Shown here in pieces: positions 11,074 through 22,301 of a stretch of DNA of 64,000 nt. The translations under genes were made by a program, and so were the position numbers. The stretch is from positions 36,430,194 to 36,494,193 of the forward strand of contig CP136069.1 in NCBI GenBank assembly GCA_032622095.1, given 5' to 3'. A model generated the notes under the pieces. It was given only the letters and a program-made list of their open reading frames with translations, was not told the DNA's origin and searched no databases. The stretch is from Siphonodentalium dalli. Taxonomy: Eukaryota > Mollusca > Scaphopoda > Gadilida > Siphonodentaliidae. The stretch's first letter is position 1. Every line of letters begins with the position of its first letter.

Positions 11074-12138
11074 ATGGAACCACCGCCACCCGAATCCGTG
11101 GAATATACTAATCAAGATAGTTTATTTAGTCAAACTTTCAATATGGAACGAGAATGCCACCTACACGCGGCCAGTAATTCAAACATGCAAGACATAAATA
11201 TACCAAATCCATCCTTTCAAATTCCGAGCGCGCAGGAAACCCAGAATACCCTCATCTCTCAATTAACGCGAGAAATAGGTCAATTTAACATGACAATGCG
11301 TGAGACTTCCGCCGGCACCCATTCACATTCAACAGTATCTGCTATTATAGGTATGAATGCAATGGTTAGATCATTTGATGGTAAACCATCAGAATTTTCC
11401 AATTGGATGCTCGAAATAGAAAAATATTCTTCGATACTTGGTGCAGAGGATGAAACAATAATTAAAATAGCGGCACAGACAAGTCGTTCATCTGTTTCCG
11501 AATTCGTGCAGCGATATATCAATGACAATACAGTAAACGGCACACTGAAGGTCACATGGCCTGATTTAAAAACGCAGTTGCGATATCGTTTCAGCGCGAT
11601 AAGTGACGCACCACAGGCTCTGGCCATGTTGCGAACATTAAAACAAACACACCAGGAAACAATACCTATGTTTGCAGAGAGAATTCGATCACTCGCAAAC
11701 ACTGCCTTTATTGATGAAATAAATACACGGGCGTTAAATTGTTTGGTAAATTTTTTTGCGGATGGCATACGCGATGACCATATCAAATATACCTTAATTA
11801 AAGATGACCCAACGTCGCTCGATCGTGCCACAGAGATCGCAATGAAAGAAATGAACATTAAACAGAGGTTCAAACTTCGCTATGGTGATAGAACATCTAG
11901 GTCAAATGAACAACACCAAATGCACGCTAACAAACCAGTGCACCGTGCAAATCATCAGTCAAACCCACAATTCCGAATGCCACCAAGATTTCAAAACACT
12001 AACTTTAATAGACAAAACAATTATATCCGCCAAGATCGAGTAAACAATATAAACTACAACTCAAACCGGCCAAACTTCTCAAATCAAAGGAAACGCCAGC
12101 TCTGCAATATATTATATATCGTCGTTTATACAAATTAG
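11074..12138 (+). CDS. gag: Retrotransposon Gag-like protein, 3' truncated
   Basis: An intact 354-codon frame from ATG. Residues 1-97 are polar. Residues 98-270 look like the capsid-type Gag core of LTR retrotransposons, with FDGKPSEFSNWMLEIEKY near 101-118 and PMFAERIRSLANTAF near 198-212. Residues 270-343 are rich in Asn, Arg and Gln, typical of a nucleic-acid-binding tail. A CCHC zinc knuckle is expected next, but only one Cys (344) is present and the frame ends ten residues later. No protease, reverse transcriptase or integrase follows. Within 50 bp the sequence becomes dispersed repeat R1. The element is therefore broken at its 3' side. It resembles the Ty3/gypsy group, but this is an inference. 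No LTR was identified. Confidence 0.8.
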   Translation: MEPPPPESVEYTNQDSLFSQTFNMERECHLHAASNSNMQDINIPNPSFQIPSAQETQNTLISQLTREIGQFNMTMRETSAGTHSHSTVSAIIGMNAMVRSFDGKPSEFSNWMLEIEKYSSILGAEDETIIKIAAQTSRSSVSEFVQRYINDNTVNGTLKVTWPDLKTQLRYRFSAISDAPQALAMLRTLKQTHQETIPMFAERIRSLANTAFIDEINTRALNCLVNFFADGIRDDHIKYTLIKDDPTSLDRATEIAMKEMNIKQRFKLRYGDRTSRSNEQHQMHANKPVHRANHQSNPQFRMPPRFQNTNFNRQNNYIRQDRVNNINYNSNRPNFSNQRKRQLCNILYIVVYTN

Positions 12139-12181
12139 CAAAACGTAATGAATAGAGATCAACCTTTGTGAAAAGCAATGC

Positions 12182-12343
12182 TTAATTGGTCCAGTCGACT
12201 CATTGTGCGGAAAATCAGCGGGCGACATGAATAGCTATGTCACAGAATTATGACGGACCAATTGTCACCATACTCCACCATAATAAATTGTCACACCTAC
12301 TATGCCATCGCTACTGTTGTACGTGTGTCCGCAGCCATTGTTT
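12182..12343 (+). repeat. Dispersed repeat R1, copy c
   Basis: Same blocks as copy b: CTCATTGTGCGG, AGCGGGCGACATG, ACCAATTGTCACC, CATCGCTACTGTTGTACGTG and TGTCCGCAGCCATT. It begins about 45 bp after the end of the Gag frame, so it, or sequence attached to it, marks the breakpoint of the retrotransposon. Confidence 0.75.
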
Positions 12344-12344
12344 T

Positions 12345-12500
12345 CAGCAAAGATAATCTATAATTCTCTATCATCCGTTACTACTAAAGTGATATATCTT
12401 TGCCAGCCAATCCGTATTTTGTTGAAGCGACACTTCGCATTCAGCGAAGATAATCTATATTTACTCAAATATTAAAGTGACATTCCATTTCCATTCAGTG
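12345..12500 (+). repeat. 97 bp direct repeat next to R1
   Basis: CAGCAAAGATAATCTATA at 12,345 and CAGCGAAGATAATCTATA at 12,442 begin two diverged copies 97 bp apart. Each also contains a TAAAGTGA string at a similar distance from its start. The array directly adjoins R1 copy c. Confidence 0.6.
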
Positions 12501-13864
12501 AAAATTTTAATCAAACTTCTGCTGATATATGTACACGTGTGTAGTGTACCAACCACTTTATTCATGATAATTTTTCTGCAATCATGAAAAAATAATCCAT
12601 TAATTTTTTTAACCTGTACTTGTAGTAGTGTGATTGCAGACAGAGTGAGATAGGTTTGAGACCCCATCACAGTTCAATTCACACTTGGTTCGCAACTTGT
12701 ATTGCCTGAAATTCGAACTTTAGTAATATGTTTGGACTGAACATACCCGGGATAATGCTGTTATATACATGTACATCAAATCCCCATCTATATATATTTC
12801 TATAGCAGAATGTATGCCAACGTCAATCAGTCTTATAATATATAGAACATATGGCGTTTTGAGTGAATTCCGTATTATTTTATTCCTGACTAGTATTGGA
12901 AATATCAAAATTAAAAATATATATTTCCAATGACAGTCACTCATAAAATAATCATGGTATTTACCCAAAACCATAGGTGTCCTCTATATTTGTAACTCTG
13001 GGTTGGTGCATTGTTAGGGAGAAGTATTCAGTAATTTAATGCTGGGTTTGAATAGTTCACAAAATGGGCAACGCGAGGTAATAGTAACTCGGCTATTGAT
13101 GACCCTACGATTATCTCAAGACATATTCTAGCATGGTATTTCAATTTCCGAGTGGTGTAGTACAGGTAGTACATAACCATAGCATCCTATAATGATTGTA
13201 TTATTGAACTTGATCACATCATTTGTGGTTGGTCCATTCCGTGTCACGTGCGATCATATTATTATGGTTAAAGCCCTTTAGTGCTAACGTATAAACTTTC
13301 ATCTGCGATAAATCACAAACCATCGCAATTAATCACAAACCTTTATGATAATCGAAAAACTTTGCACTAAATCCGATATATTTATTTTAGAGAAGTTTGC
13401 GATTCTCAAAGGTTTGCAATTTATCACAAATAAGTCTTTTAGTATTGGGCTATTATAGATTCATTGGTTTTCACCCATACCTGTTTAAGATGTTTGATTT
13501 AGAATGTTTACTTTAATATTATTACAAACAAATTAAGAAATTTGACCGCTTATTTGATACATTCAGACACATTTTATGCCACATGCAGGGAACATGCCGG
13601 CGTATCCAGAAATCGAGATATTAAACTTTGAGATAAGTACAAAAACACGATTAAGGTTCACATTAATAAAAGGAATATTATTTTGATTATTTCATTTTGC
13701 GACATGATCTGGCAGAATCTTTATCGGGATGTTGTATCGATGTCTAAATGCCGTGGCCTCATTTGAAATCAAGCATGGCATATTGTAAAATTTTCCATCG
13801 TTATTTTTCATAATTTCGCGTGCTTGCTACCTGGACATTTTCTCCACATAGTCTCTACATATTT
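12501..13864. other. Unassigned AT-rich spacer
   Basis: No gene is recognised. Between 13,308 and 13,432 the strings ATCACAAACC, ATCACAAACCTTT, AAAGGTTTGC and ATCACAAATA recur in both orientations, suggesting an eroded local repeat. The rest shows nothing I can name. Confidence 0.35.
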
Positions 13865-13980
13865 GGTACTCTGGAGTAACAACTGTCTAGGTACTATCCA
13901 TAGTACCTAAATATTTGGTACTCCAGAGTACCTGTTATGAAATTAGGTACTTCAGAGTACCAACAATATTTGATACTCCC
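13865..13980. repeat. Cluster of GGTACT...AGTACC palindromes
   Basis: Four palindromic strings lie within about 100 bp: GGTACTCTGGAGTA (13,865), AGGTACTATCCATAGTACCT (about 13,890), GGTACTCCAGAGTACC (13,917) and GGTACTTCAGAGTACC (13,946). A partial GATACTCC follows. Each can fold alone, and any one can pair with another. A motif array of this kind could be an eroded foldback element or a cluster of dimer-binding sites. Confidence 0.75.
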
Positions 13981-14971
13981 CACAGGACAAGGTCAGAAAC
14001 TACGTATGTACTCTGTACTACCTTTATTATATTGCTTTAAGAGTGTATATACGAACTTGATTTATACAACATGGTACCGGTTGTAGCCAGGGCTAGTCAC
14101 AACGTTTGAGAATGCCATGCTGTGCATACATATCTTTGTCGAAATTCTTCTCGCAAAAGTTATATAAAACCTCATTTTACAGTCCAATGCAGTGAAATGT
14201 GGATAATGGATATATACCTCGAAGCGAAAGAATTTTTTGTTCGCAACGAATCATGCATACATATAGGTGTCGCACTAACTAATGAGCAACTTCCTCATTG
14301 GTTGATATTTATTATAAAATTTCAGTAGGTATTCCTTTGTGGCACAACTGAGTAGTTGCTTTTCAGAAAGCCCGCAATTAATAGCGTAAATATATTCAAT
14401 TTAACTGACAGAAGAGGCCTCTGTTATTGATTATTGTGTCGTTAAACATTAAAAAATGTCCAAATTGACAAATACACAAACCCTTTCTGTTCTAATTGTC
14501 TCTTTTGCCGATTTTAAGCGACATCCGATAATATGTGCAAACGGTAACCTACTGCAAGGTGCCACACTTGAATTCATTCGATTCGGTATGATTCCTCGAA
14601 AGAAACAAAAAAAAAGTTGACATGTTATTTGGTCTAACAATTAATAATTTCCTCCATGTGAAGAAATATGTCACATGAACTCATTCCAAACCACGTACTA
14701 AATATTCACCCGTTGGGCGAAAGATAACGTCGTGTACCTCTTTTCCAGAAGCAACAAAACGAGGCCGCACACAATGCTTGGTGTTTGTACCGTCTTTGTT
14801 ACGATTCGGAATGGGGAGAGGGTCATTAACCCGTTATCCAACAAACCGGCCAAAACCGGCCAAATAAAGCTTCAACAGCCTAAAATATCTTCGGTCTGTC
14901 TCAATAGAACCATACACATATGGATATCATTGGAACCGGCTCCTTGACCGCATTGTGATAGTTACAGTTAT
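13981..14971. other. Unassigned spacer
   Basis: No gene is recognised. A CTTTAAGAGTGTAT string at 14,037 matches the terminal repeat of the element at 26,478-27,157 and could be a lone element end. A CCTTGACCGCA string at 14,942 precedes the next element, as a similar string does at 22,267. Confidence 0.35.
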
Positions 14972-15223
14972 GCCCTGTGCCAATGCGTTCTCTTATATAG
15001 GTCGCCTCGCATATATAAGAGAATGCATTGGCCTAAAAAAAATCTTTTTTTAACAATTTTTACAATTTTTTCTTACATTCTTTAACAATTTTATAATTTT
15101 TAATGTGTTAAGCCATTGCATTCTCTTATATATGCGAGTCGACCACAGGTCGCCTCGCATATATAAGAGAATGCATTGGCACGGGGCCCTTCTGTGGAGG
15201 AAATTGGCACATTGGCACAGGGC
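14972..15223. mobile_element. 252 bp double-foldback element with perfect 14 bp TIRs
   Basis: The ends are GCCCTGTGCCAATG (14,972-14,985) and its exact complement CATTGGCACAGGGC (15,210-15,223). Inside are two hairpins built from the arm CCAATGCATTCTCTTATATA and its complement, separated by GTCGCCT-type loops. One lies at 14,980-15,031 and one at 15,110-15,181. The T-rich middle (TTTTTTTAACAATTTTTACA-like) separates them. The family has a second member at 22,302-22,448. Reading frames here run through the hairpins and are not genes. Confidence 0.8.
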
Positions 15224-16561
15224 CCTTCTGTTGGGTAAAGGGTTAAATGATATAGCAGTTTGTTCTCGGTTATTGTCATACACCCATCATTATACATGTG
15301 TCTCGATCTCTGTGATATATACATGGAATCAACTGTCTTGGTAGTTAGAGTCCTACAAATGGTGATGCCAGAATCAGGAATGTGGGATGCGGAATTAATG
15401 GATAACAAGCAGTGTCGCCAACTTGTATTGATGTATTGATGTATACTATAGTGGTTTACAAGAAATACTACTTGAGTCATGGTGGGGCATTCGCAATAAG
15501 GATAATGGTTGGTCTTTGACATTGACAGACCATATCTATACAACTATTCAATAAATTTGTATATAGGCTAATAGTATGTATATTTAGAAGGAAGCATACA
15601 TAATACCTTCTGACCTGTGCAACGCTAAAAGGCTTACACATGAACATATCGAATTTGAAATGTTATGTGTACTATAAAGGTGACTTTGCATATAGTGGTA
15701 AATTGTTTGACTGAATTCCCAATTACGGGTAGGAAGTTTCACCGACAGTTTGGAAGCTCGTGGTACTAGTTGAAAAAAACGATTGCAATGCGGATGGGTA
15801 CCAATGGCATTTCTCGAAATACTTCGAATTGGTTTTGTGCATTTTGAAATAATAAGAATCACTTGCCACACGTACACGTCCCATATATGGGCATGCTGTT
15901 TAATAGGACTCGAGCCTCCAAATTTCGTCACGTTATTTGGACGGAGGTATAAGATAGGTAGACAAATAAACGAATATTGGTTCATGCATATGCTCTGAAA
16001 AATACTTGCTATGGTCACAGCCATTTTCCAGCTGTTATCAAGTTTTCGCACACAAGTGAGATAAACGCTCTATATCTATACCATATCAGGAACAGACTAA
16101 CACGGAGCGTTCTTTTCTGCTTCAAATTGTGTACATGGCTGTTGTTTCCTTGGGACCAAACACATTGTTCAAAGTTGTATGTTTTACTACTTCAGTGCAT
16201 ATTTCTGTGACATATAATGACGTAGTGCGTATATGCCTATTTCAACACCGATATCAATTCAAGAGCCAATATTATTAGGTGTATTTTGGATGGAAAATCG
16301 CCTAGTGGCTTTAAAATGGTCTGTTCCTTGTATGATATATAATCAGCAGCGATGGAGCAGAGTGTGGCGATATCATTACATCATATCAGTCATATCAAGT
16401 GACAATATTTTGAATGACATAATAATATCAATTAACACCGTGTTCTTATTATATAGTAAAAAGCTCAGCGATAGCAGCAATCTCACAATTCCGTTGTTGC
16501 CAATTAATCATTAATAACAATGATTTGTCGCTAAAAAAATTGTAATTTGAAGTGCCAACTT
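15224..16561. other. Unassigned spacer
   Basis: No gene is recognised. The longest open frame is 155 codons on the minus strand (15,584-16,051). It has no signal peptide, domain motif or consistent splice signals, and open frames of this size are expected by chance, so it is not annotated as coding. Confidence 0.4.
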
Positions 16562-16800
16562 ACCAGCGTATGAACGTACCCTTATCGGTGTCGCCGAATG
16601 TGTCATTTTTAACACAAGGGCAGTTCGTTGGCCGCATTAAGAAGCAACATAGATCGGAATTTTCCATGCGCTCGCAGTGATATTTTTGAGCAAGAAATCG
16701 ATGTGTACAGGTCTATTGTCGCTCAAGCATATTTACAAGTAACAAGATCGCAAACTTAGTATGTCAATGCATAAAGGAAAAGTGTTCTTCGATTTTGATT
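16562..16800 (-). pseudogene. Decayed relative of the 4.2 kb secreted-type frame
   Basis: Read on the minus strand, this block aligns without large gaps to 4179-4454. Shared strings include GTTTGC, CTTGTAAAT, ATCACTGCGAGC versus ATCGCTGCGAGC, TTGCTTCTTA, CGGCCAACGAA versus CGGCCAACAAA, AATGACACA and TTCGGCGACAC versus TTCGACACTGA. The ATG and reading frame are not kept, and stops occur in all frames. It shows that the 4.2 kb sequence belongs to a family with at least two copies here. Confidence 0.65.
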
Positions 16801-16929
16801 CTCATATTACAGTGTTTATGGGGTATATTTGCACAATCGCGTACGAAAGGTTTGATGCCCCATATTTGTTACACCCCAGAAACGTTCAAATAAATCGGAT
16901 TACTTAAGTTCCGCATTCCTGGCGTTTAG

Positions 16930-17560
16930 GGGCCAGAGACCCCACAAAAACCCCCAAAAATTACTTCTATTTGCACTTTTGAGTACAAAGCTGATTTTTG
17001 TATTAATAGTGTTCCAACAATTACTGATTAACAATACACAATTTCTGAAACGAAATTTCCTGGTGTTTTCATTTCAGAAAGGGGGTTTCGAAAGTACCCC
17101 CAAAACCCCCAAAATTTCTATTTCCACTTTCGAGTATAAAGTTCATTTTTATATTAATAGTGCTCTAGTCACCACTGATCAATAATACACAATTTCTAAA
17201 TCAAATTTCCTTGGCGTTTACATTTCAGAATGAGTTTTTTGAAAATACCCCAAAAAAACCCCGAAAATTTACTTTTATTTGCACAAAAAGCTGATTTTTT
17301 CCTCAATAGTTATCATGCTGTCGCAAATCACAAAAACCTCGTTTAAGAAACGAAATTCTATGCGTATTCATTTATTAAGCATAGGTCACCAGAAAAAATT
17401 GACCCTACCTCAATAATACTTAATTATATTGGAGTAAGTATTATTGGGGTGGGTAATTTTTGTTCTGGGGATATGTGTTAAGGGGATGGTGGGTTCGAAT
17501 TAAGTATCCAACAAAAACCCGAAAAATATTTTTATTTGCACTGCCGTATGCGCAGATCAT
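16930..17560 (+). repeat. About 154 bp tandem repeat with AC-rich core
   Basis: A block of CCCCCAAAA, then TTTATTTGCACTTTTGAGTA, GCTGATTTTT and TTAATAGTG, recurs at 16,951, 17,106 and 17,259, with spacings of 155 and 153 bp. Each is followed by AATACACAATTTCTGAAACG and CTGGTGTTT-like strings. A weaker fourth copy starts near 17,518. The copies differ by many substitutions, so the array is old. No coding content is evident. Confidence 0.8.
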
Positions 17561-19109
17561 ATATTTTCTTGATACTATATCCACTTTCATCATTGTTGAC
17601 AGACCAAATGGTAAAAACAAACTTGGTCAGAATCAATGGTAACACGTAACATGTCATATTCTCATATAAGCTATAAAACAGTGCAATGTTCCTTTTAATT
17701 AAATGTGACTTTTAGGTATTTATTGAGCTCATCATGTATTATATGTGAAGCCTGTATTCTATGAACTCTTTCAGGTGGGACATATAACAGGTTACCTAAA
17801 ACACCAGACTCACCCCATCGGATAAAATGATGTGTCCCTATCAGGGACACAATCCTGGACAATGGGAAAACATATGTTCGCGCGAAACAATGTCAAGTAT
17901 GACAGCGTTGGCAATTTCTTCGAAAGCTGCAGAACTATACAGACATTTGAAGCGAGGAGGACGATGACAGATTTATGTCAAGTATAAACACGGGCAGAAT
18001 TGATTGCTGGTGTCAGAACCCGACTAAACAACATCCGCATTGAAATACTGTCATTCAGTTCTCAGCGCCAACTCAAGAGTTATTCTTGAGCTGACATTGG
18101 GTGTTTTCAAAAGTGGGCGAGCAATTCTCCGTGACCAGTTTTCTAATTGATTTTACAGATAAACTTTCGTCGTGTATACTTTCTGAGTGCTACTTTCTGG
18201 AGAAGCCCTTTAGCTAAGATCTGTATGATTCTTTGTCAGAATCAATGGTGCAGTAACACCTTGCATTTCATATTATCATATAAGCGATAAAACAATGGAA
18301 AATCTACAATATGCAATGCTGTTGTCATTTTTTCTGGCAGAATCGGGGGAGTAACATTTTCAAAATCCGCTTTGGGGGGGGGGGGGGGATTTTACAGAGT
18401 TCTTTGAAAAAAAAGTCATATTTACGTGTATAGCTTTATTGTTAGATATTTCGTTCCTTGTGGAATTATTAATAAATTATTATTGTTGTCATTACAAATT
18501 CCAAAATAGAGGATAAAATGGTGTCAGAAAATGGTCAAATTGTGCAAATTTCGCTGCATTTTACCAGATAATTTCCATTTAAAATTTTTTTTAAAAAATA
18601 CCAATCTAAATGAAACATTTGATTATAATGAGCCATATCACGAGGATTTGGCCCTTCAGTCAGTGTCCATCAAATTAAAATAGATTTAAAACACAATTTC
18701 GAAGAAAAATCAATTATTATTGTAATGCTAAGAATAGAACGGAATTTAACCCACCAATGTACTGAATACTGAATACCAATACGATGGCAGACATGAATCA
18801 TTAATGCCCATTTGAGCAGAAACAATGGCGTCAATATCGAAAATAGGGACAACATGGCGACCGGCAGCAGTAAAATTGGGCACGTTTGGCTAAAGGTCAC
18901 CAGACTGTTTCCATGGTATCGAAAATAAAACAAAATTATATTTGTATTAATTTATATTGTAACTAAATCTTCTCATATAATTTATAGCCAATAGTCCTAT
19001 ATGCCATGAGATGAGTATCAAAAGCCACTAACCTTGTATCCAAACATATGCAATGGGTGTCTAAAATAAATTAAAGGGTGTCATCTAAGGAGCTTAAGTC
19101 CACGCATCT
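17561..19109. other. Spacer with a 55 bp direct repeat and a poly-G run
   Basis: No gene is recognised. AGAATCAATGGT, then CATATTCTCATATAAGCTAT at 17,631, recurs as AGAATCAATGGTGCAGTAAC, then CATATTATCATATAAGCGAT at 18,236, about 605 bp apart. Fifteen consecutive G residues occupy 18,374-18,388. Confidence 0.5.
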
Positions 19110-21690
19110 GGGGTGCTATTCACCAAGCGAGACTATTTTATAAACCAGGTAGTTTATATGGTAGCGGCTGAACGCAAAGGTATCTTTGCTTTAGCGCAAA
19201 CGACACGCTGACGATGGTGTGATTGATCCAATCTATCAGATTTGTCACCTGTCAATTGACGCCGTCTTACGACTAATTCATGAACACTCACCGGCCACAA
19301 TCGGCATGTATAGCGGTATAATTTTGGGGTATAATTGTGTGGAACTCATGCTTGCGATTATATATCTGCAGAATGATGATATTAATGAGGTTTTTTAATT
19401 AGCACAGTGTGAAAATGAAGAGCCAAGAAGATAACGTCTCAGAAGAATTTTGTTTGTGTTTTGGTGCTGTTTGGATATTTCCCTGCTTTTTCCAAAGAAA
19501 TTTCTTTCCATGCATCATTTTTCCGGCGCTGGTGAATGGTGCCGGTTTCTTTGTTCTTTAATATTTTGATTCTTCTCTCCACAATGCCCAAACAAGTGTT
19601 ACGATCGTCAGCAGTGGGGGGGGGGGTCTGGAAAACAATTGCACATATAGGGCCCAAAAAGTTTGTTTCCGACCCCGAGGGACCCACCACCCCATTTGTG
19701 CAAATTTGTTCCTCCAAATGTTAGGGACCCACCCCCTTTCTCATATTTTTATCAAAATTTCAGAGTTTGTTAGCCGTTCTTCAATAACGGTGTTAACTGC
19801 CTTTCAATCCCATTCCACTATCCTTTTTTGGTACAAAGTGTGTAAAATTAAGACTCAAGCAATAACATCCTTAATCGGTAAAGCACAGGTCAGAAAAACG
19901 AAAAATAAACTGTACTTCCATGTGTTTCCTGGTGTTTCCAGTATCTAACAACAATAATAAAGCATTGTGTAGGTACACTGCATGTCACAAATGGCCCTAG
20001 ACCGCATTATATTGCCCTAGACCGCATTAATATATCGAGCGTGTTTAGTCTGACAGAGAACACTGGCCAGTGTAAATAGTGGTAAACAGGTCAGGGGTTC
20101 TACAATTATTTGTGCATGATCAAAGAACTGTTTAGTCTTATCCACCGGGGTGGGTGAGGAGGGGAATTGTTTTGGTTAGGTATACACATAGATATATGGT
20201 TATTATACCCCCGATATTAGTCGGCGGGTATATAGTTGACGTCTCGAGCCGTCCGTGCGTCCGTCCGTACAAACATTTTGCATCATAACTCAAGAGTCGG
20301 TTGTCATATTTTGATGCTCTATGACATGTGACGGACCAGAAATGGGGAACGAATATGCATAATATCACGGATTGTGAGTACCAATGCATACCAGAGTTAT
20401 CCATGGGCCCTGTTTATGAAATTCAATCCGTACAAAGTTTTTGCCATATAAGTTGACGTGTCGGTTGTCGAATTTTGAAGTGGTTTGGTATGGTGATAGA
20501 CCTGAATGATAAGGGAAGGATGTATGCAGATATTACTGCATATCACAGGTTTTGCCTGGCGATGCATACCGGAGCTACCAACTTGGTTCCATCCGTAAAC
20601 ACATTTTGCATTATTATAACTCAACCATTTGTATGTATATTTGTGCACTAGAGTCTGCAGTCAGATTTTATTCTTGATTTTAGTTTGAACTTTGAAGACA
20701 TTGAAGAATGTCATTTCTCAAAGCATCTGAATGCATCACATTATTTCAGTTCATCTATTTGTAAGCGATAACAGTATGCAATTAGTATTGTAGTTTAGTC
20801 TTGTTGAGCAGTATTTAAGCTTCAAGATGAAGTTCGTAAATTCAAGGAGAATAGCGTCACCTTCAGTTGGGATTGTCTGAACAATAAACAGTAACGGCCA
20901 TTCATCATAACCAATTCAGTTTTATTTGGATAAGTGCTGCAAATTAACATTACTTGCAATCATTAAAAAGATGAGAAATAACCAGAAGGAATGAATTTGA
21001 TTGCATGCCAGAACAAGACAGTATTTCAGACATTAGAAATTTATGAGATACCCTTTTCAATTTCATATTATGCAACAATCGGGTCAATGATATCTAGTCA
21101 TCATTGAGTATTCACCATGTTCATGTAGTATTTGTGATACAGTTTTTTTTTTAATTTTATCACTTTTATTTTTTTTTTATATACTAAATTACGGTTTTCC
21201 ACTGAGAAGTGGGACGGGATCCTGTGAAATCCAGAATGTTGCTAAATCTGAGGCTATATAGTCACTATATCTGTCTATATAGCCATATGCCAACAAACAT
21301 GATATTAACATGCTTACAAACAACATTACATGGTCAGTACTTGTAAATTGTTTGAAAAAAACCCATTTTGGAAACCCACCCACCCAACCACCCCGGCCCT
21401 ATATACGGATTTTGTTTGTAGACCCCCTCATGTCGTCGGTGGTATATTTTGCCCCACGTCCTTTTCCTCGGTTGCTCATTGTGAAATGTGTACAAACGTG
21501 TACTGTTACACGCAGCATGTTTATGTGACCGGTGGTCAATCTATGATTGACGCCAATCACCTTGATTGGATAATCCTATATGGCGCGGCGATCTCTTCCC
21601 ATCGATATGTCCACCGATAGCTTCGCATTGAGCGTCGCCTCGTAAAACTACCTGGACTATATTATAAACCCAGCCGGTGAATAGCACCCC
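19110..21690. mobile_element. 2.6 kb TIR element without transposase
   Basis: The left end GGGGTGCTATTCACC and the right end GGTGAATAGCACCCC are perfect 15 bp inverted repeats. A second inverted block, AGGTAGTTT against AAACTACCT, lies about 22 bp further in. Further in, GATTGATCCAATC-like and GACGCC strings also face each other. The interior holds an 11 G run (19,616-19,626), two diverged roughly 200 bp repeats (20,210-20,610) with CCGTCCGTACAAACATTTTG-type strings, and no transposase frame. This is a large non-autonomous DNA element, or the remains of one. No target-site duplication was found. Confidence 0.7.
20203..20612. repeat. Diverged tandem repeat inside the 2.6 kb element
   Basis: Strings such as TCCGTACAAA, AGTCGGTTGTCATATTTTGA, GAATATGCATAATATCACGG and AATGCATACCAGAG reappear about 180 bp later as TCCGTACAAAG, TGTCGGTTGTCGAATTTTGA, ATTACTGCATATCACAGG and GATGCATACCGGAG. 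A third partial start, CCGTAAACACATTTTGCATT, follows. The pattern is an old duplication with no coding content seen. Confidence 0.65.
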
Positions 21691-21709
21691 TGGGGTTTCA
21701 AACCACCAT

Positions 21710-22262
21710 CTTAATTAATGAAGTATACCAAACCAACACAGTCCATAAAACGGGCACACCCAATTGCCAACCAGTGCCCCGAACCACTCAATACGCATCC
21801 CAATCGACCCAACTAGACTAGTGTCGCAAACCATCCAAATGGTGTCCAAACACGCCCTAATGAGTAATCCAAACCATCCAACGATTGACGCAATATATCG
21901 TCCAGAGAATGTCCCTAATCATGCACGTGGTGTCCCAAACCTCACAACGAGCATCTCATACCATCATTTGAGAACCCCACACCATCCGATGTGTGTCCAA
22001 TAAAACCAACCAATGACTGTTCATACCCATACAATGGCCGTCCCATGCAACATGATGATTGCCTCAAACCACCAGGACCAAGAATGTCTAAACACAATCC
22101 GCCTGGTGTCTAATCAGCTCTATGCAGAATGGCCCACACCATCGAATGATTATCACAACTATTATACAAAATCATCCATCGGATATCTCGAACAACCCAG
22201 CGAGTGTCTCTTGGTTTGGATTGTAAACCCATTGGATTGTTCGGAACACTCATTTGATGGCC
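21710..22262 (+). repeat. Degenerate 21 bp minisatellite
   Basis: The tract divides into consecutive units of 21 bp, with occasional 22-26 bp units. Examples are AATGGTGTCCAAACACGCCC, AATGAGTAATCCAAACCATC, ACGTGGTGTCCCAAACCTCA, AACGAGCATCTCATACCATC and GATGTGTGTCCAATAAAACC. The consensus is roughly AACGAGTGTCCCAAACCATC plus one base. Because 21 is divisible by three, open frames of about 80 codons (21,764-22,003 and 22,013-22,273) persist through it. Their seven-residue periodicity is a by-product, and I do not call them genes. Confidence 0.75.
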
Positions 22263-22301
22263 TTAACCCTTGACCGCAACTTCTTGAAATTTTTGCGAAA
22301 A

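Noticed and set aside
15100-15543. 147-codon minus frame
   Set aside because: Half of it runs through the double-hairpin TIR element; the remainder has no recognisable features.
15584-16051. 155-codon open frame on the minus strand, one of the longest in the window
   Set aside because: No signal peptide, domain motif, repeated copy or consistent splice signals. A frame of this size is expected by chance across 64 kb and six frames.
21764-22273. Two open frames of about 80 codons with seven-residue periodicity
   Set aside because: They are explained by the 21 bp minisatellite, whose period is a multiple of three.
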